A DNA stretch of 64,000 nt, from positions 1,426,001 to 1,490,000 of the forward strand of contig NZ_WARX01000001.1 of NCBI RefSeq assembly GCF_009720385.1. The letters run 5' to 3'. This DNA is from Catellatospora vulcania (lineage in GTDB: Bacteria > Actinomycetota > Actinomycetes > Mycobacteriales > Micromonosporaceae). Under the pieces are notes generated by a model, which worked only from the letters and a program-made list of their open reading frames with translations, was not told the DNA's origin and ran no database searches. Below are positions 33,853 through 42,523 of this stretch, piece by piece; within the stretch, counting starts at the first letter, position 1, and each line of letters opens with the position of its first letter. The position numbers and the translations under genes were made by a program.

Positions 33853-35118
33853 GTGAAGAGAAGGAAGATGCTGGCGGTCGGCCTGGCGATGGCAGTCGCC
33901 CTGCCGCTGGCCGCGTGCGGCTCCGGTGACGACGACGCCGAGAGCGGCCCCGTCGAGCTCACCGTGGCCGTGTGGAACCTCGCCTCCACGCCCGAGTTCC
34001 AGACCCTGTTCGACGCCTTCCACCAGGCGAACCCGGACATCACCATCAAGCCGGTCGACATCCTCGCCGCCGACTACCCGACCAAGGTCACCACGATGCT
34101 CGCCGGCGGTGACACCACCGACGTCATCACCATGAAGACGCTGGCCGACTACGTGCGCTTCTCCGGCCGTGGCCAGCTCAAGGACGTCACCTCGCTGGCG
34201 ACGTCGGCCGAGGGCCAGAAACTCGCCGGGCTCGACCAGTACAAGCAGGACGGCGACAAGTACTACGCGCTGCCCTACCGGCAGGACTTCTGGGTCCTGT
34301 ACTACAACAAGAAGATGTTCGACGCCGCCGGGCAGCCCTACCCGACGAACCTGACCTGGGACCAGTACGTCGAGGTGGCCAAGAAGCTGACCACGGGCAC
34401 CGGCGACAAGAAGGTCTACGGCGCCTACCAGCACACCTGGCGCTCGGTCGTGCAGGCCATCTCGGCCGCGCAGACCGGCGGCGACCAGCTCGCCGGCGAC
34501 TACAAGTTCTTCGCCGACCAGTACAAGACCGCGCTGGCGCTGCAGGAGGCCGGGGCCACCCTCGACTTCGGCACCGCGGTCACCCAGAAGACCGGCTACG
34601 CCTCGATGTTCGAATCCGGCAAGACCGCGATGCTGCCGATGGGCACCTGGTACATCGCGAAGATCCTGTCGGAGAAGAAGAAGGGCACCACCGACGCGGA
34701 CTGGGCCATCGCCCCGATGCCGCAGCGCCCCGGCGCGACCGGCGTCACCACGTTCGGCGCGCCGACCGCCTTCGCGGTGAACAAGAAGGCCAAGCACGCC
34801 GACGCGGCGCAGAAGTTCGTCGAGTTCGCCAGCTCGCTGGCGGGCGCCAAGGCCATCACCGGCATCGGCGTGGTCCCGGCCTACCAGAGCGACGAGATCA
34901 GCAAGCAGTACTTCGCGCTGCCAGGCATGCCCACCGACGAGCTGTCGAAGAAGGCGTTCACCCCGGACAAGGTGAACCCCGAGATGCCGGTCAGCGACAA
35001 GACCGCGAAGATCGACACGATCCTCAACGAGGAACACCAGCTCATCATGACCAAGCAGAAGTCGCTCGACGACGCGATCAAGGAGATGGAGTCCCGCGTC
35101 AAGACCGAGGTCAACTGA
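33853..35118 (+). CDS. Sugar ABC transporter solute-binding lipoprotein
   Basis: 421 residues from a GTG with AGGAAGGA upstream. The signal peptide ends in the lipobox LPLAACGSG, so it is a lipoprotein. The body is a family 1 extracellular solute-binding protein (FQTLFDAFHQANPDITIKP, then LPYRQDFWVLYYNKKMFDAAG). It captures an oligosaccharide for the two permeases downstream. A hairpin after the stop probably raises its level over the permeases. The ligand is presumably the substrate of the lyase/DUF2264 pair. Confidence 0.92.
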   Translation: MKRRKMLAVGLAMAVALPLAACGSGDDDAESGPVELTVAVWNLASTPEFQTLFDAFHQANPDITIKPVDILAADYPTKVTTMLAGGDTTDVITMKTLADYVRFSGRGQLKDVTSLATSAEGQKLAGLDQYKQDGDKYYALPYRQDFWVLYYNKKMFDAAGQPYPTNLTWDQYVEVAKKLTTGTGDKKVYGAYQHTWRSVVQAISAAQTGGDQLAGDYKFFADQYKTALALQEAGATLDFGTAVTQKTGYASMFESGKTAMLPMGTWYIAKILSEKKKGTTDADWAIAPMPQRPGATGVTTFGAPTAFAVNKKAKHADAAQKFVEFASSLAGAKAITGIGVVPAYQSDEISKQYFALPGMPTDELSKKAFTPDKVNPEMPVSDKTAKIDTILNEEHQLIMTKQKSLDDAIKEMESRVKTEVN

Positions 35119-35132
35119 CCCACGCGCAGGTA

Positions 35133-35162
35133 CGCGGGGACGGCCGCCCGGCCGTCCCCGCG
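35133..35162 (+). terminator. Intercistronic hairpin between binding protein and permease genes
   Basis: A perfect 14-bp stem (35133-35146 with 35149-35162) with a 2-base loop, 14 bases past the binding-protein stop. It can act as a partial terminator or mRNA 3' stabiliser, giving more binding protein than permease. Confidence 0.7.
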
Positions 35163-35179
35163 GCACCCGGGAGGACGAG

Positions 35180-36121
35180 ATGGCAGACCTGCTCACCGCG
35201 ACGCCGGCGACCGCGAGCGCAGCCCCTTCGCCGCGGGCGCGCGACCGACGGCGCGCCCGGCGCAACACGCTCATCGGCTGGAGCTTCATCCTGCCGAACT
35301 TCCTCGGCTTCGCCGTGCTCACCCTCGTGCCGGTGATCGCCGCGTTCGCCCTGTCGTTCATGGAGTGGGACTCCTACAACCCGCCCGAGTGGGTCGGCCT
35401 GGACAACTTCCAGCGGCTACTCAACGACGAATCCACCAAAATCGCGCTGCGCAACACGGCCTTCTACGCCCTCGGCCACGTGCCGCTGACCATGCTCGCC
35501 GCGCTCGGCCTGGCCCTGCTGCTCAACCGCAAGATCGCCGGCGTCGGCTTCTTCCGCGCCGCGGCGTTCTTCCCGTACATCACCTCGATGGTCGCCGTCG
35601 CCGTGGTGTGGAACATGCTGTTCAACCCGCAGTTCGGGCCGGTCAACCAGTTCCTGCAGTTCCTCGGCGTCGACAGCCCGCCCGGGTGGACCACGAGCAC
35701 CACCTGGGCCATGCCCGCGATCATCCTGACCAGCGTGTGGCGCGACATGGGCTACTACATGGTGCTGTTCCTGGCCGGGCTGCAGGCCATCCCGGTCGAG
35801 CAGTACGAGGCCGCCAAGGTCGACGGCGCGAGCACGTGGCAGCGATTCCGCGCGGTCACCCTGCCCGGCCTGCGGCCGGTCACCTTCCTCGTGCTCATCC
35901 TGCTGACAGTGCAGAGCTTCAAGGTCTTCGACCTCGTCGTCGTCATGACCGACGGCGGCCCCGGCCGCGCCACGCTGGTGCTGTCCCAGCAGATCTACCG
36001 CCGCGGCATCATCGAGGGCGAGTTCGGCTACGCCTCGGCGATCTCGCTGGTGCTGTTCCTGCTCGTGCTGGTGTTCACCCTCGTCCAGTTCTGGTTCAAC
36101 AGCCGAAGGGAGCGCCGATGA
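35180..36121 (+). CDS. Sugar ABC transporter permease (MalF-like)
   Basis: 313 residues, six membrane segments (the first, ILPNFLGFAVLTLVPVIAAF, at about 36-55). The cytoplasmic EAA loop reads EQYEAAKVDGASTWQRFRAVTLPGLRP in outline, the contact for the ATPase. It overlaps the second permease as ATGA. No ATPase gene is nearby. In actinobacteria such importers usually share one MsiK-type ATPase encoded elsewhere. Confidence 0.92.
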   Translation: MADLLTATPATASAAPSPRARDRRRARRNTLIGWSFILPNFLGFAVLTLVPVIAAFALSFMEWDSYNPPEWVGLDNFQRLLNDESTKIALRNTAFYALGHVPLTMLAALGLALLLNRKIAGVGFFRAAAFFPYITSMVAVAVVWNMLFNPQFGPVNQFLQFLGVDSPPGWTTSTTWAMPAIILTSVWRDMGYYMVLFLAGLQAIPVEQYEAAKVDGASTWQRFRAVTLPGLRPVTFLVLILLTVQSFKVFDLVVVMTDGGPGRATLVLSQQIYRRGIIEGEFGYASAISLVLFLLVLVFTLVQFWFNSRRERR

Positions 36122-36981
36122 GCACCGTCGACACGGCCGCGGCCCCGCGGGCCCGCGGCCCGCTCGCCATCGTCCGCCGGGTCGCCCTGTACGTGGCGCT
36201 GACCCTGGCCGCGCTGCTGATCCTGGTGCCGTTCCTGTGGATGGTCAGCGCGTCGCTCAAACGTAACAACGACGTGTTCACCATCCCGATCCAGTGGATC
36301 CCCAAGGACTTCCAGTGGCACAACTTCGCCGACATCTGGACCCGGGTGCCGCTGGCGACCTACCTCGGCAACACCGTGTTCCTGAGCCTGGTCATCACGT
36401 TCCTGCAGGTGCTGACCGGCAGCTTCGCCGCGTACGGGTTCGCCAAGGTCCGCTTCCGGGGCCGTGACACGCTGTTCCTGATGTACATCGCGACCATCGC
36501 CGTGCCCTGGCAGGCGTACATGATCCCGCAGTACATCATGATGCAGAAGGCCGAGCTGACCGACACGTTCTGGTCGCTGATCCTGCTGCAGGCCTTCGGC
36601 GCGTTCGGCGTCTTCCTGATGCGCCAGTACTACCTGACCATCCCCGACGAGCTGTGCGAAGCGGCCCGCGTCGACGGGCTGTCCGAGTACGGCATCTGGG
36701 CGCGGATCATCTTGCCGCTGTCGAAACCGGCCCTGGCGAGTCTGGCCCTGCTCACCTTCGTCAACACCTGGAACGACTACATGGGGCCGTTCATCTACCT
36801 GACCAGCAACGACCTGTGGACGATCCAGCTCGGCCTGCGCTCGTTCGTCGGCCAGTTCGACGCCGACTACGCGATGATCATGACCGGGTCGGTGCTGTCC
36901 GTGCTGCCCATCACGATCATCTTCCTGCTCGGCCAGCGCCACTTCATCCAGGGCATCGCCTCCTCCGGCATGAAGGGGTGA
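36118..36981 (+). CDS. Sugar ABC transporter permease (MalG-like)
   Basis: 287 residues, six membrane segments, with the EAA loop DELCEAARVDGLSEYGIW followed by RIILPLSKPALA. The start overlaps the stop of the first permease. It completes the importer with the lipoprotein at 33853 and an unlinked ATPase. Confidence 0.93.
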   Translation: MSTVDTAAAPRARGPLAIVRRVALYVALTLAALLILVPFLWMVSASLKRNNDVFTIPIQWIPKDFQWHNFADIWTRVPLATYLGNTVFLSLVITFLQVLTGSFAAYGFAKVRFRGRDTLFLMYIATIAVPWQAYMIPQYIMMQKAELTDTFWSLILLQAFGAFGVFLMRQYYLTIPDELCEAARVDGLSEYGIWARIILPLSKPALASLALLTFVNTWNDYMGPFIYLTSNDLWTIQLGLRSFVGQFDADYAMIMTGSVLSVLPITIIFLLGQRHFIQGIASSGMKG

Positions 36982-36987
36982 GCTGAC

Positions 36988-37620
36988 ATGCGACTGCTCG
37001 CCCGGCTGCCCTACGACACCGTCTTCGGCACCGTGTACGCCGGCCTGAAGATCAACCTGTGCCTGGTCGCGGCCTGCCTGCCACTGCTCGCCGCACTCAC
37101 CGTCGGCGGCAGCCCGCTACAGGCCTGGCCGTTCTACACCGCACTGTCGGCGCTCTGCGGACCCGCGGTCGCCGCCGCGTTCGCCGCGTTCCGCCAACTG
37201 TCCGACGGCGAGCACGGCGTCAGCCGGGCCTTCTGGGCCGCGTACCGGACGTCGTTCGGCCGGGCGCTGGCGGTCGCGGGTGCCGCATCCGCTGCCGTGA
37301 TCGTGCTCGCGGCCGACTTCCAGCTCGCCCTCGGCGGCCCGTTCGGCGCGGTCACCCCGATGCTCGCGCTGCTCATCGCCCTGGTCGTCGTCACGGCGAC
37401 CGCACTGCTGGCCGTCGACGCCCGCCTGTCGCGGCGGGCTCTGCTCGGCTGTGCCTACCTGTCGATCCGGCACTGGTACCTGAGCCTGGCCAACCTCGCG
37501 ATCCTGGGCGTGCTCGCCGCCGCGATCGTAGCCAAACCGGCGATCGGGCTGTTCCTGCTGCCCGCCCCCGCTCTCTACGCGGTCTGGGCCAACACCCGCC
37601 ACCTCACCGCCACGCGCTAA
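36988..37620 (+). CDS. DUF624 (YesL-like) membrane protein
   Basis: 210 residues with about five hydrophobic segments, starting 6 bases after the permease stop. The pattern VFGTVYAGLKINLCLVAACLP near the start and FRQLSDGEHGVSRAFWAAYR in the first loop are typical of YesL-like proteins. Such genes accompany ABC importers for plant-wall oligosaccharides such as those from pectin. The role is not known; it may assist the transporter. Last gene of the locus. Confidence 0.82.
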   Translation: MRLLARLPYDTVFGTVYAGLKINLCLVAACLPLLAALTVGGSPLQAWPFYTALSALCGPAVAAAFAAFRQLSDGEHGVSRAFWAAYRTSFGRALAVAGAASAAVIVLAADFQLALGGPFGAVTPMLALLIALVVVTATALLAVDARLSRRALLGCAYLSIRHWYLSLANLAILGVLAAAIVAKPAIGLFLLPAPALYAVWANTRHLTATR

Positions 37621-37975
37621 GGGCCCGTCGAAGCGATGCCAGCGACGCGGGCGACGGCTGAGGTGTGGCCGAACATCAGCCCGTTTCGGCGTTTCGGGCT
37701 GACGAAGGTGGGGCCTTCATGTATCGCTTTGGTTGTCTACGCCAAGCCCTCCCGAAGGCCCCACAGTGTCCTTCTACCCGGTCTGCGGCCAAGCCGACGC
37801 CGGCTACCAGGGTCACCTCGTCGACTGGGCCGCCATGTGCCTGCGTATGACGGTCGACATCGTCCGCAATCTCGCCGACTAGGTCGGCTTCCACGTCCTG
37901 TATCGCATGTGGGTCGTCAAGCGGCAGGAACGATGACGTGACTCAGGGGTGGCACCCCGTGGTTATGGTCTGCGG
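37621..37975. other. Gene-poor stretch with hairpins and an IS remnant
   Basis: 355 bases without an intact gene. AGCCCG (37678-37683) pairs with CGGGCT (37695-37700) as a likely terminator for the transport operon. GTGGGGCCTTC (37708-37718) is the exact complement of 37754-37764. The rest is the transposase scrap listed separately. Confidence 0.6.
37793..37936 (+). pseudogene. IS5-family transposase remnant (C-terminal fragment)
   Basis: About 48 codons translate to ADAGYQGHLVDWA, a TVDIVRNLAD block, a TAG stop (37879-37881), then VGFHVLYRMWVVKRQER and TGA. This matches the end of the DDE domain of IS5-type transposases (ADAGY..., then VLPRRWVVERTF). The N-terminal two thirds are missing and the catalytic-Glu region is altered (WVVKRQ instead of WVVERT). 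It is a dead fragment with no clear terminal repeats. Confidence 0.75.
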
Positions 37976-38551
37976 GTGATCGATGTCAAGGAGGCGCTGC
38001 GCGTCCGCGCCGCCCACGTCGCCGAGTTGGGTTGGCGGAACGTGCTTGGTGCGCTCTGGGTCGGGTTCGTCGTGCTCTGCGCCTCCTTCCCGCTGCGCTC
38101 CGGGATCGACGCGATGCGTGCGAGTGTGTCCGGTGTCGACGGCACCCTGCTGGTCACCAGTTGCGAACGCCACGACGGCCGCAAAGGCGGTGACTGGATC
38201 TGCGCGGGCCGCTTCCGCTCGGCGGACGGCACGCTTGTCATCGACAAGGTGGAACTGGTGCCGGCATTCGAGCAGGACCAGACTGCCGCGGCCCCGGCCG
38301 ATCGAGAGTTCCCGTCGCAGGTCACCGGACCGGACGCGGCATACGCGTACCCGATCGACTCCGACTGGCCGCTCTCGCTGGCGGCAGGCCTGTTCATGCT
38401 CGGCCTCGCGTGCTGGGCGTTCTGGCAGTGGGTGACGCCGCCACCCGATCCGCCGGCGACGACCGCGAAGCAGCGGCGCCTGCGACACCGCGCCGCGTCC
38501 CGCCGGCGACGCGAGGCGCAGGCCCGAGCTTCTGGCGCACCGCCGGCCTGA
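37976..38551 (+). CDS. Membrane protein of unknown function
   Basis: About 191 residues from the GTG at 37976; a GTG at 37949 in the same frame is possible. Two hydrophobic segments, at about 22-40 and 130-150, flank an extracytoplasmic region with two Cys (SCERHDGRKGGDWICAG) likely to form a disulfide. The C-terminus is strongly basic (RRLRHRAASRRRREAQ). I do not recognise the family. It stands alone between the IS scrap and a two-component system on the other strand. Confidence 0.6.
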   Translation: MIDVKEALRVRAAHVAELGWRNVLGALWVGFVVLCASFPLRSGIDAMRASVSGVDGTLLVTSCERHDGRKGGDWICAGRFRSADGTLVIDKVELVPAFEQDQTAAAPADREFPSQVTGPDAAYAYPIDSDWPLSLAAGLFMLGLACWAFWQWVTPPPDPPATTAKQRRLRHRAASRRRREAQARASGAPPA

Positions 38552-38638
38552 CGCCCGGTGATGTCACCGCCAAGCCCGCCGCCCCTCGCGGGAGACCCGG
38601 TTCACCAGAGGGCTGTCGACGCAGGCAGCCGGGTCGGT

Positions 38639-39295
38639 TCAGAGCTGCGGGTTGGACCGGAGGTAGGCGAGCACGGCCAGCACCCGCCGGTTCGTGTCGT
38701 CGGTCGGGGGGAGCCCGAGCTTGGCGAGGATGTTGCCGACGTGCTTGCCGACGGCCGCCTCGGTGACCGTGAGCCGCCGCGCTATCGCGGCGTTCGAGTG
38801 GCCTTCGGCGACCAGCGCCAGCACCTCCCGCTCACGCGGTGACAGCTCGGCGACCGGGTCGCGGCGATGGGCCAGCAGCCGCCGCACCACGTCCGGGTCG
38901 ATCACGGTGCCGCCGCCGAGCACCGAGCGCAGCGCCCCGACGAAGTCCGCGATGTCGACGATCCGGTCCTTGAGCAGGTAGCCGACCCGCCGCCCGTCAC
39001 CGCTGTCGAGCAGCCGCGCCGCGTACTCGGCCTGCACGTACTGGCTGAGCACGACGACCGCCCGGCCCGGATCCGCGGCCCGCAGCGCCAGCGCGGCCCG
39101 CAGCCCCTCGTCGGTGAACCCGGGCGGCATCCGGATGTCGGTGATCACGAGATCCGGGTCCTCGGCCGCGACGGCGTCGAGCAGCGCGCCGGCGTCACCG
39201 ACCGCCGCCACCACCGCGAACCCGAAGCGCTCCAGCACCCCGGCCAGGCCTTCGCGCAGCAGCACGCCGTCCTCGGCCAGCACGACCCTGGTCAC
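38639..39295 (-). CDS. NarL/LuxR-type response regulator
   Basis: 218 residues from the GTG at 39295, overlapping the kinase stop. The receiver domain has the phospho-acceptor Asp53 in VITDIRMPP and the Lys in YLLKDR. The C-terminal LuxR HTH shows ELSPREREVLALVAEGHSNAAIARRL. It is the cognate partner of the histidine kinase upstream. Targets unknown. Confidence 0.93.
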   Translation of the reverse strand: MTRVVLAEDGVLLREGLAGVLERFGFAVVAAVGDAGALLDAVAAEDPDLVITDIRMPPGFTDEGLRAALALRAADPGRAVVVLSQYVQAEYAARLLDSGDGRRVGYLLKDRIVDIADFVGALRSVLGGGTVIDPDVVRRLLAHRRDPVAELSPREREVLALVAEGHSNAAIARRLTVTEAAVGKHVGNILAKLGLPPTDDTNRRVLAVLAYLRSNPQL

Positions 39296-40614
39296 GGCAG
39301 ACACGGCAGCTCCACGCGTACGAGCGTAGGGCCCCCGGCCGGGCTGGACAGCAGCAGCCGCCCGCCCACCGCCGCGACCCGGTCGGCCAGACCGGTCAGG
39401 CCCGTGCCGCGAGCCGGATCGGCCCCGCCCGCACCGTCGTCGTGGACCTCGACGACCAGCGTGTCGCCGTGGTGGGCGAGCCGCACCGCGGCCGTCGCGG
39501 CCCCGGCGTGTTTGGCGACGTTGCCCAGCGCCTCGGAGGCGGCGAAGTACGCGGTGTTCTCCAGCCGCGACGGGTAGCGGTCGGCCACGCCGGGCTCGAC
39601 GGTCACCGCGACGTCGAGCGGGCTGCGGTCGGCCAGGTCGCGCAGTGCGGCGGGCAGGCCGAGGTCGGCCAGTGTCTGCGGGCTGATGCCGTGCACGAGA
39701 TCGCGCAGCAGCACCATCAGGTCCTTGGCCTCGGCGTGCGCCCGGTCCAGGGCCGCCGCGGCGGGCGTGTCGTCGGGCAGGTCCAGCCGGGCGACGCCGA
39801 GCTGCAGGGTGAGGCTGGTCAGCCGGTGCTGCGCGCCGTCGTGCAGGTCGCGTTCGATGCGGCGGCGCTCGGCGTCGAACGCGTCGACGAGCCTGGTCCG
39901 CGAGCGGGCCACCTCCCGCAGCTCGGCCTGCCCGCCGCCGCCGAGCAGCGCCCGTGCGGTCGCGGCGTGGGCGGCGGCGAGCAGGCCGGTCAGGTACGCC
40001 AGCACGGGCAGCAGGGCCAGGCCCAGGAGCACGAACGGGATCGCCTCCGCCAAGGACGTCACCTGCCACGGACCCAGGCTGATCGCGGACATCGCGCCGT
40101 CGACACTTCTGGGTATCAGCAGTGGACTGATCACCAGCGTGCCGACGACCAACGCGGCGAAGGCCAGCGCGCCGTACGCGAGCGGCGCGACCGTGGCCAG
40201 CAGCATCAGGTACAGCAGCTCGCGCCAGGCGGCGGGCTCGGCGTAGCGGGCGCTGAACCAGGAGGCCGCGCTGCTCACCCGGGCCGCCGGTTCGACGGGG
40301 CGCGGGTCGGCGATGGCCAGACGGCGGCGTTCCAGCGCGGCGAACGGGGCCGCCAGCAGCGGGCCGACCGCGGCCAGCCCGATCGTGGCGAGCCCCGCGA
40401 CCGCCAGCAGGAACGGGACGCCTGGGTAGCCCTTGGTGGCCTGCACGATTAGAGCTGCGCCCGGCACCGTGACCGGCGACAGGAGCAGCGCGGCGACGCC
40501 GACGACGGGCAGTGCGGTCAGGACGTAGAACAGGGCTCGCCAGGGCCACTCTGAGATCAGGTAGCGGCGTGAGGCGAGGGCGGCGAGGAGGTGATGTGGC
40601 TGCTCAGAGGGCAT
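39292..40614 (-). CDS. Sensor histidine kinase (HisKA_3/NarX type)
   Basis: 440 residues. About six hydrophobic segments form a membrane sensor region to residue 222. The phosphorylated His258 is in RRIERDLHDGAQHR, followed by an HATPase domain with EALGNVAKHAGA and GTGLTGLADRVAA. The stop overlaps the regulator's GTG. It begins 78 bases after the regulator of a second, separate system. Confidence 0.93.
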   Translation of the reverse strand: MPSEQPHHLLAALASRRYLISEWPWRALFYVLTALPVVGVAALLLSPVTVPGAALIVQATKGYPGVPFLLAVAGLATIGLAAVGPLLAAPFAALERRRLAIADPRPVEPAARVSSAASWFSARYAEPAAWRELLYLMLLATVAPLAYGALAFAALVVGTLVISPLLIPRSVDGAMSAISLGPWQVTSLAEAIPFVLLGLALLPVLAYLTGLLAAAHAATARALLGGGGQAELREVARSRTRLVDAFDAERRRIERDLHDGAQHRLTSLTLQLGVARLDLPDDTPAAAALDRAHAEAKDLMVLLRDLVHGISPQTLADLGLPAALRDLADRSPLDVAVTVEPGVADRYPSRLENTAYFAASEALGNVAKHAGAATAAVRLAHHGDTLVVEVHDDGAGGADPARGTGLTGLADRVAAVGGRLLLSSPAGGPTLVRVELPCLP

Positions 40615-40691
40615 GTGAACACGCTAGCCAGCGGCGGCGGCCCGGCCCAGCCGTCCAGGGGGCGGATCGGAGGTAGTGCCAGGCATACCTG

Positions 40692-41312
40692 TCACAGCAG
40701 GCCGCGGGCCATCGCCTTGGTCACCGCGGCGGTGCGGTCGGACACGTCGAGCTTGGCGAACGTGCGCAGCAGGTGCGTCTTCACCGTGGCCTCGCTGATG
40801 TGCAGCTGCCGGCCGATGTCGGCGTTGGTGCTGCCCTGCGCGACGAGCCCGAGGACCTCGACCTCCCGCGCCGACAGCTGCTGCTGCGTCGGGCCGGTGC
40901 GGACCTGCCGGATCAGCCGCCCGGCGACCGAGGGCGCGAGCACCGTCTCGCCTCGGCTGGCGGCGCGCACCGCGGCGGTCAGCTCCGCCCGGGTGGCGTC
41001 CTTGAGCAGGTATTTGGACGCGCCGGCCTCCACCGCGCGCAGGATGTCGGCGTCGGTGTCGTAGGTGGTGAGCACGACCACGTGGGTGTCGCGCAGCTCG
41101 GCCCGGATCAGCCCGGTCGCGGTCGCTCCGTCGCCGCCCGGCATCCGCAGGTCCATGAGGATCACGGCGGGCCGCAGCGACCGGGCCACGACGACCGCTT
41201 CGGCACCGGAGCCGGCCTGCCCGACCACGTCGATGTCGGGCTCGGCGTTGAGCATGCCGCGCAGCCCGTCGCGTACGACCGGGTGGTCGTCGACCAGCAG
41301 TACCGTGATCAT
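40692..41312 (-). CDS. NarL/LuxR-type response regulator of the ABC-exporter operon
   Basis: 206 residues from the ATG at 41312, overlapping the kinase stop by 4 bases. Receiver Asp54 is in VILMDLRMPG; the LuxR HTH reads LSAREVEVLGLVAQGSTNADIGRQL. It is the last gene of the ATPase-permease-kinase-regulator operon and probably controls expression of that exporter. Confidence 0.93.
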   Translation of the reverse strand: MITVLLVDDHPVVRDGLRGMLNAEPDIDVVGQAGSGAEAVVVARSLRPAVILMDLRMPGGDGATATGLIRAELRDTHVVVLTTYDTDADILRAVEAGASKYLLKDATRAELTAAVRAASRGETVLAPSVAGRLIRQVRTGPTQQQLSAREVEVLGLVAQGSTNADIGRQLHISEATVKTHLLRTFAKLDVSDRTAAVTKAMARGLL

Positions 41313-42523
41313 GCGGGCAGCTCCAGGGTGAGGGTGGTGCCGAGGCCGGGTGCCGAGCGGACGGTCAGTTTCCCGGCCACCTGCTCGACCCGGGCCAGGA
41401 TGCCGCGCAGGCCGTAGCCGCCCGTGGCGGTCGCCGGGTCGAAGCCCGCGCCGTCGTCGGAGACGGTGAGCACGACCGCGTCGCCGGCGCCGATCAGGTC
41501 CACGGTGACCGTGGCCGCGCCCGCGTGCTTGCGGATGTTGGCCAGCGACTCCTGCAGCGCCCGTATCAGCACCACCTCGACGGCCGTGGGCAGGCCCGCC
41601 GGCAGGTTCTCGACGGTGCAGCTGGTGGCCGCGCCGGTGTCGTCGGCAAGCCGGGCGACCTGCCGGGCCGCCACCTCGGCCAGTGTCGCGGTCCGCAGCT
41701 CGGCCGGGGTGAGCACGGTGACCATCGCCCGGGCCTCGGCGAGGTTGTCGCGGGCGGTGCGGACCGCGAGCGCGAGGTGCCGGTCGGCCGCGGCCCGGTC
41801 GGTGTCCAGCTCGGACTCGGCCGCCTGCAGCAGCGTGACGATGCTGGTGAAGCCTTGGGCGAGGGTGTCGTGGATGTCGGCGGCGAGCCGGGCCCGCTCC
41901 GCGGCGGCACCGGCCTCGTGCGACAGCGCGGCGACCTCGGCCCGGCTGGCCTCCAGGTCCTCGATGAGCCGGCCTCGTTCGGCGTTCTGGCTCGTGACAC
42001 GGTCGATGGTGGTGCCGATCAGTGCCGAGAACGTCAGGCCCAGCACCCCGATGGCGATGCCGGTACGCATGGCCGCCAGGTCGGCCCCACGCAGCGCGTA
42101 GATCGGCAGCGGGGCCAGGTTCAGCACCGCCACCGCCAGCAGCGCCGGCCGCTGCGACAGGCACAGGAACACCATCGGGCACAGCGCGAACAGTGCGAAC
42201 GAGCTCATCGCGTCGGCCGCCACCGCCACGACGAACAGCACGATGATGAAGGCGACGAACCAGCGGCCGGCGGCCGTCTCATGGCCGTGGTCGCCGTCGT
42301 CGGGTGCGGTGCGCCGCCCGACGGCCCAGCCCAGTGCCATGAGCACGATGCAGGAAACGCCGACGGTCCGCGCCGCGGCGCCGATCTCGGTGTGCCGGGC
42401 CACCGACACGGCCACGACGGCGAGGCAGGTGACCAGGTAGATGTCCCAGCGCCACAGCCACCGCCGGGACGGGCACGGCTTGGCGGTCGGGCCGACCGCC
42501 GGGCCGTGCGTCGGGGACGTCAC
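41309..42523 (-). CDS. Sensor histidine kinase of the ABC-exporter operon
   Basis: 404 residues from the GTG at 42523, overlapping the permease stop. Several hydrophobic segments to residue 162 precede a coiled stretch and the dimerisation helix with His218 (ARLAADIHDTLAQGF). The HATPase part has ESLANIRKHAGA and GGYGLRGILARVEQ. The genetic link to an ABC exporter suggests it senses a compound handled by that pump, as in antibiotic-response systems. Confidence 0.92.
   Translation of the reverse strand: MTSPTHGPAVGPTAKPCPSRRWLWRWDIYLVTCLAVVAVSVARHTEIGAAARTVGVSCIVLMALGWAVGRRTAPDDGDHGHETAAGRWFVAFIIVLFVVAVAADAMSSFALFALCPMVFLCLSQRPALLAVAVLNLAPLPIYALRGADLAAMRTGIAIGVLGLTFSALIGTTIDRVTSQNAERGRLIEDLEASRAEVAALSHEAGAAAERARLAADIHDTLAQGFTSIVTLLQAAESELDTDRAAADRHLALAVRTARDNLAEARAMVTVLTPAELRTATLAEVAARQVARLADDTGAATSCTVENLPAGLPTAVEVVLIRALQESLANIRKHAGAATVTVDLIGAGDAVVLTVSDDGAGFDPATATGGYGLRGILARVEQVAGKLTVRSAPGLGTTLTLELPA

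Noticed and set aside
37636-37941. 101-codon frame across the IS scrap as an intact gene
   Set aside because: The meaningful similarity is in another frame with an internal stop; this frame is Arg/Pro-rich noise.
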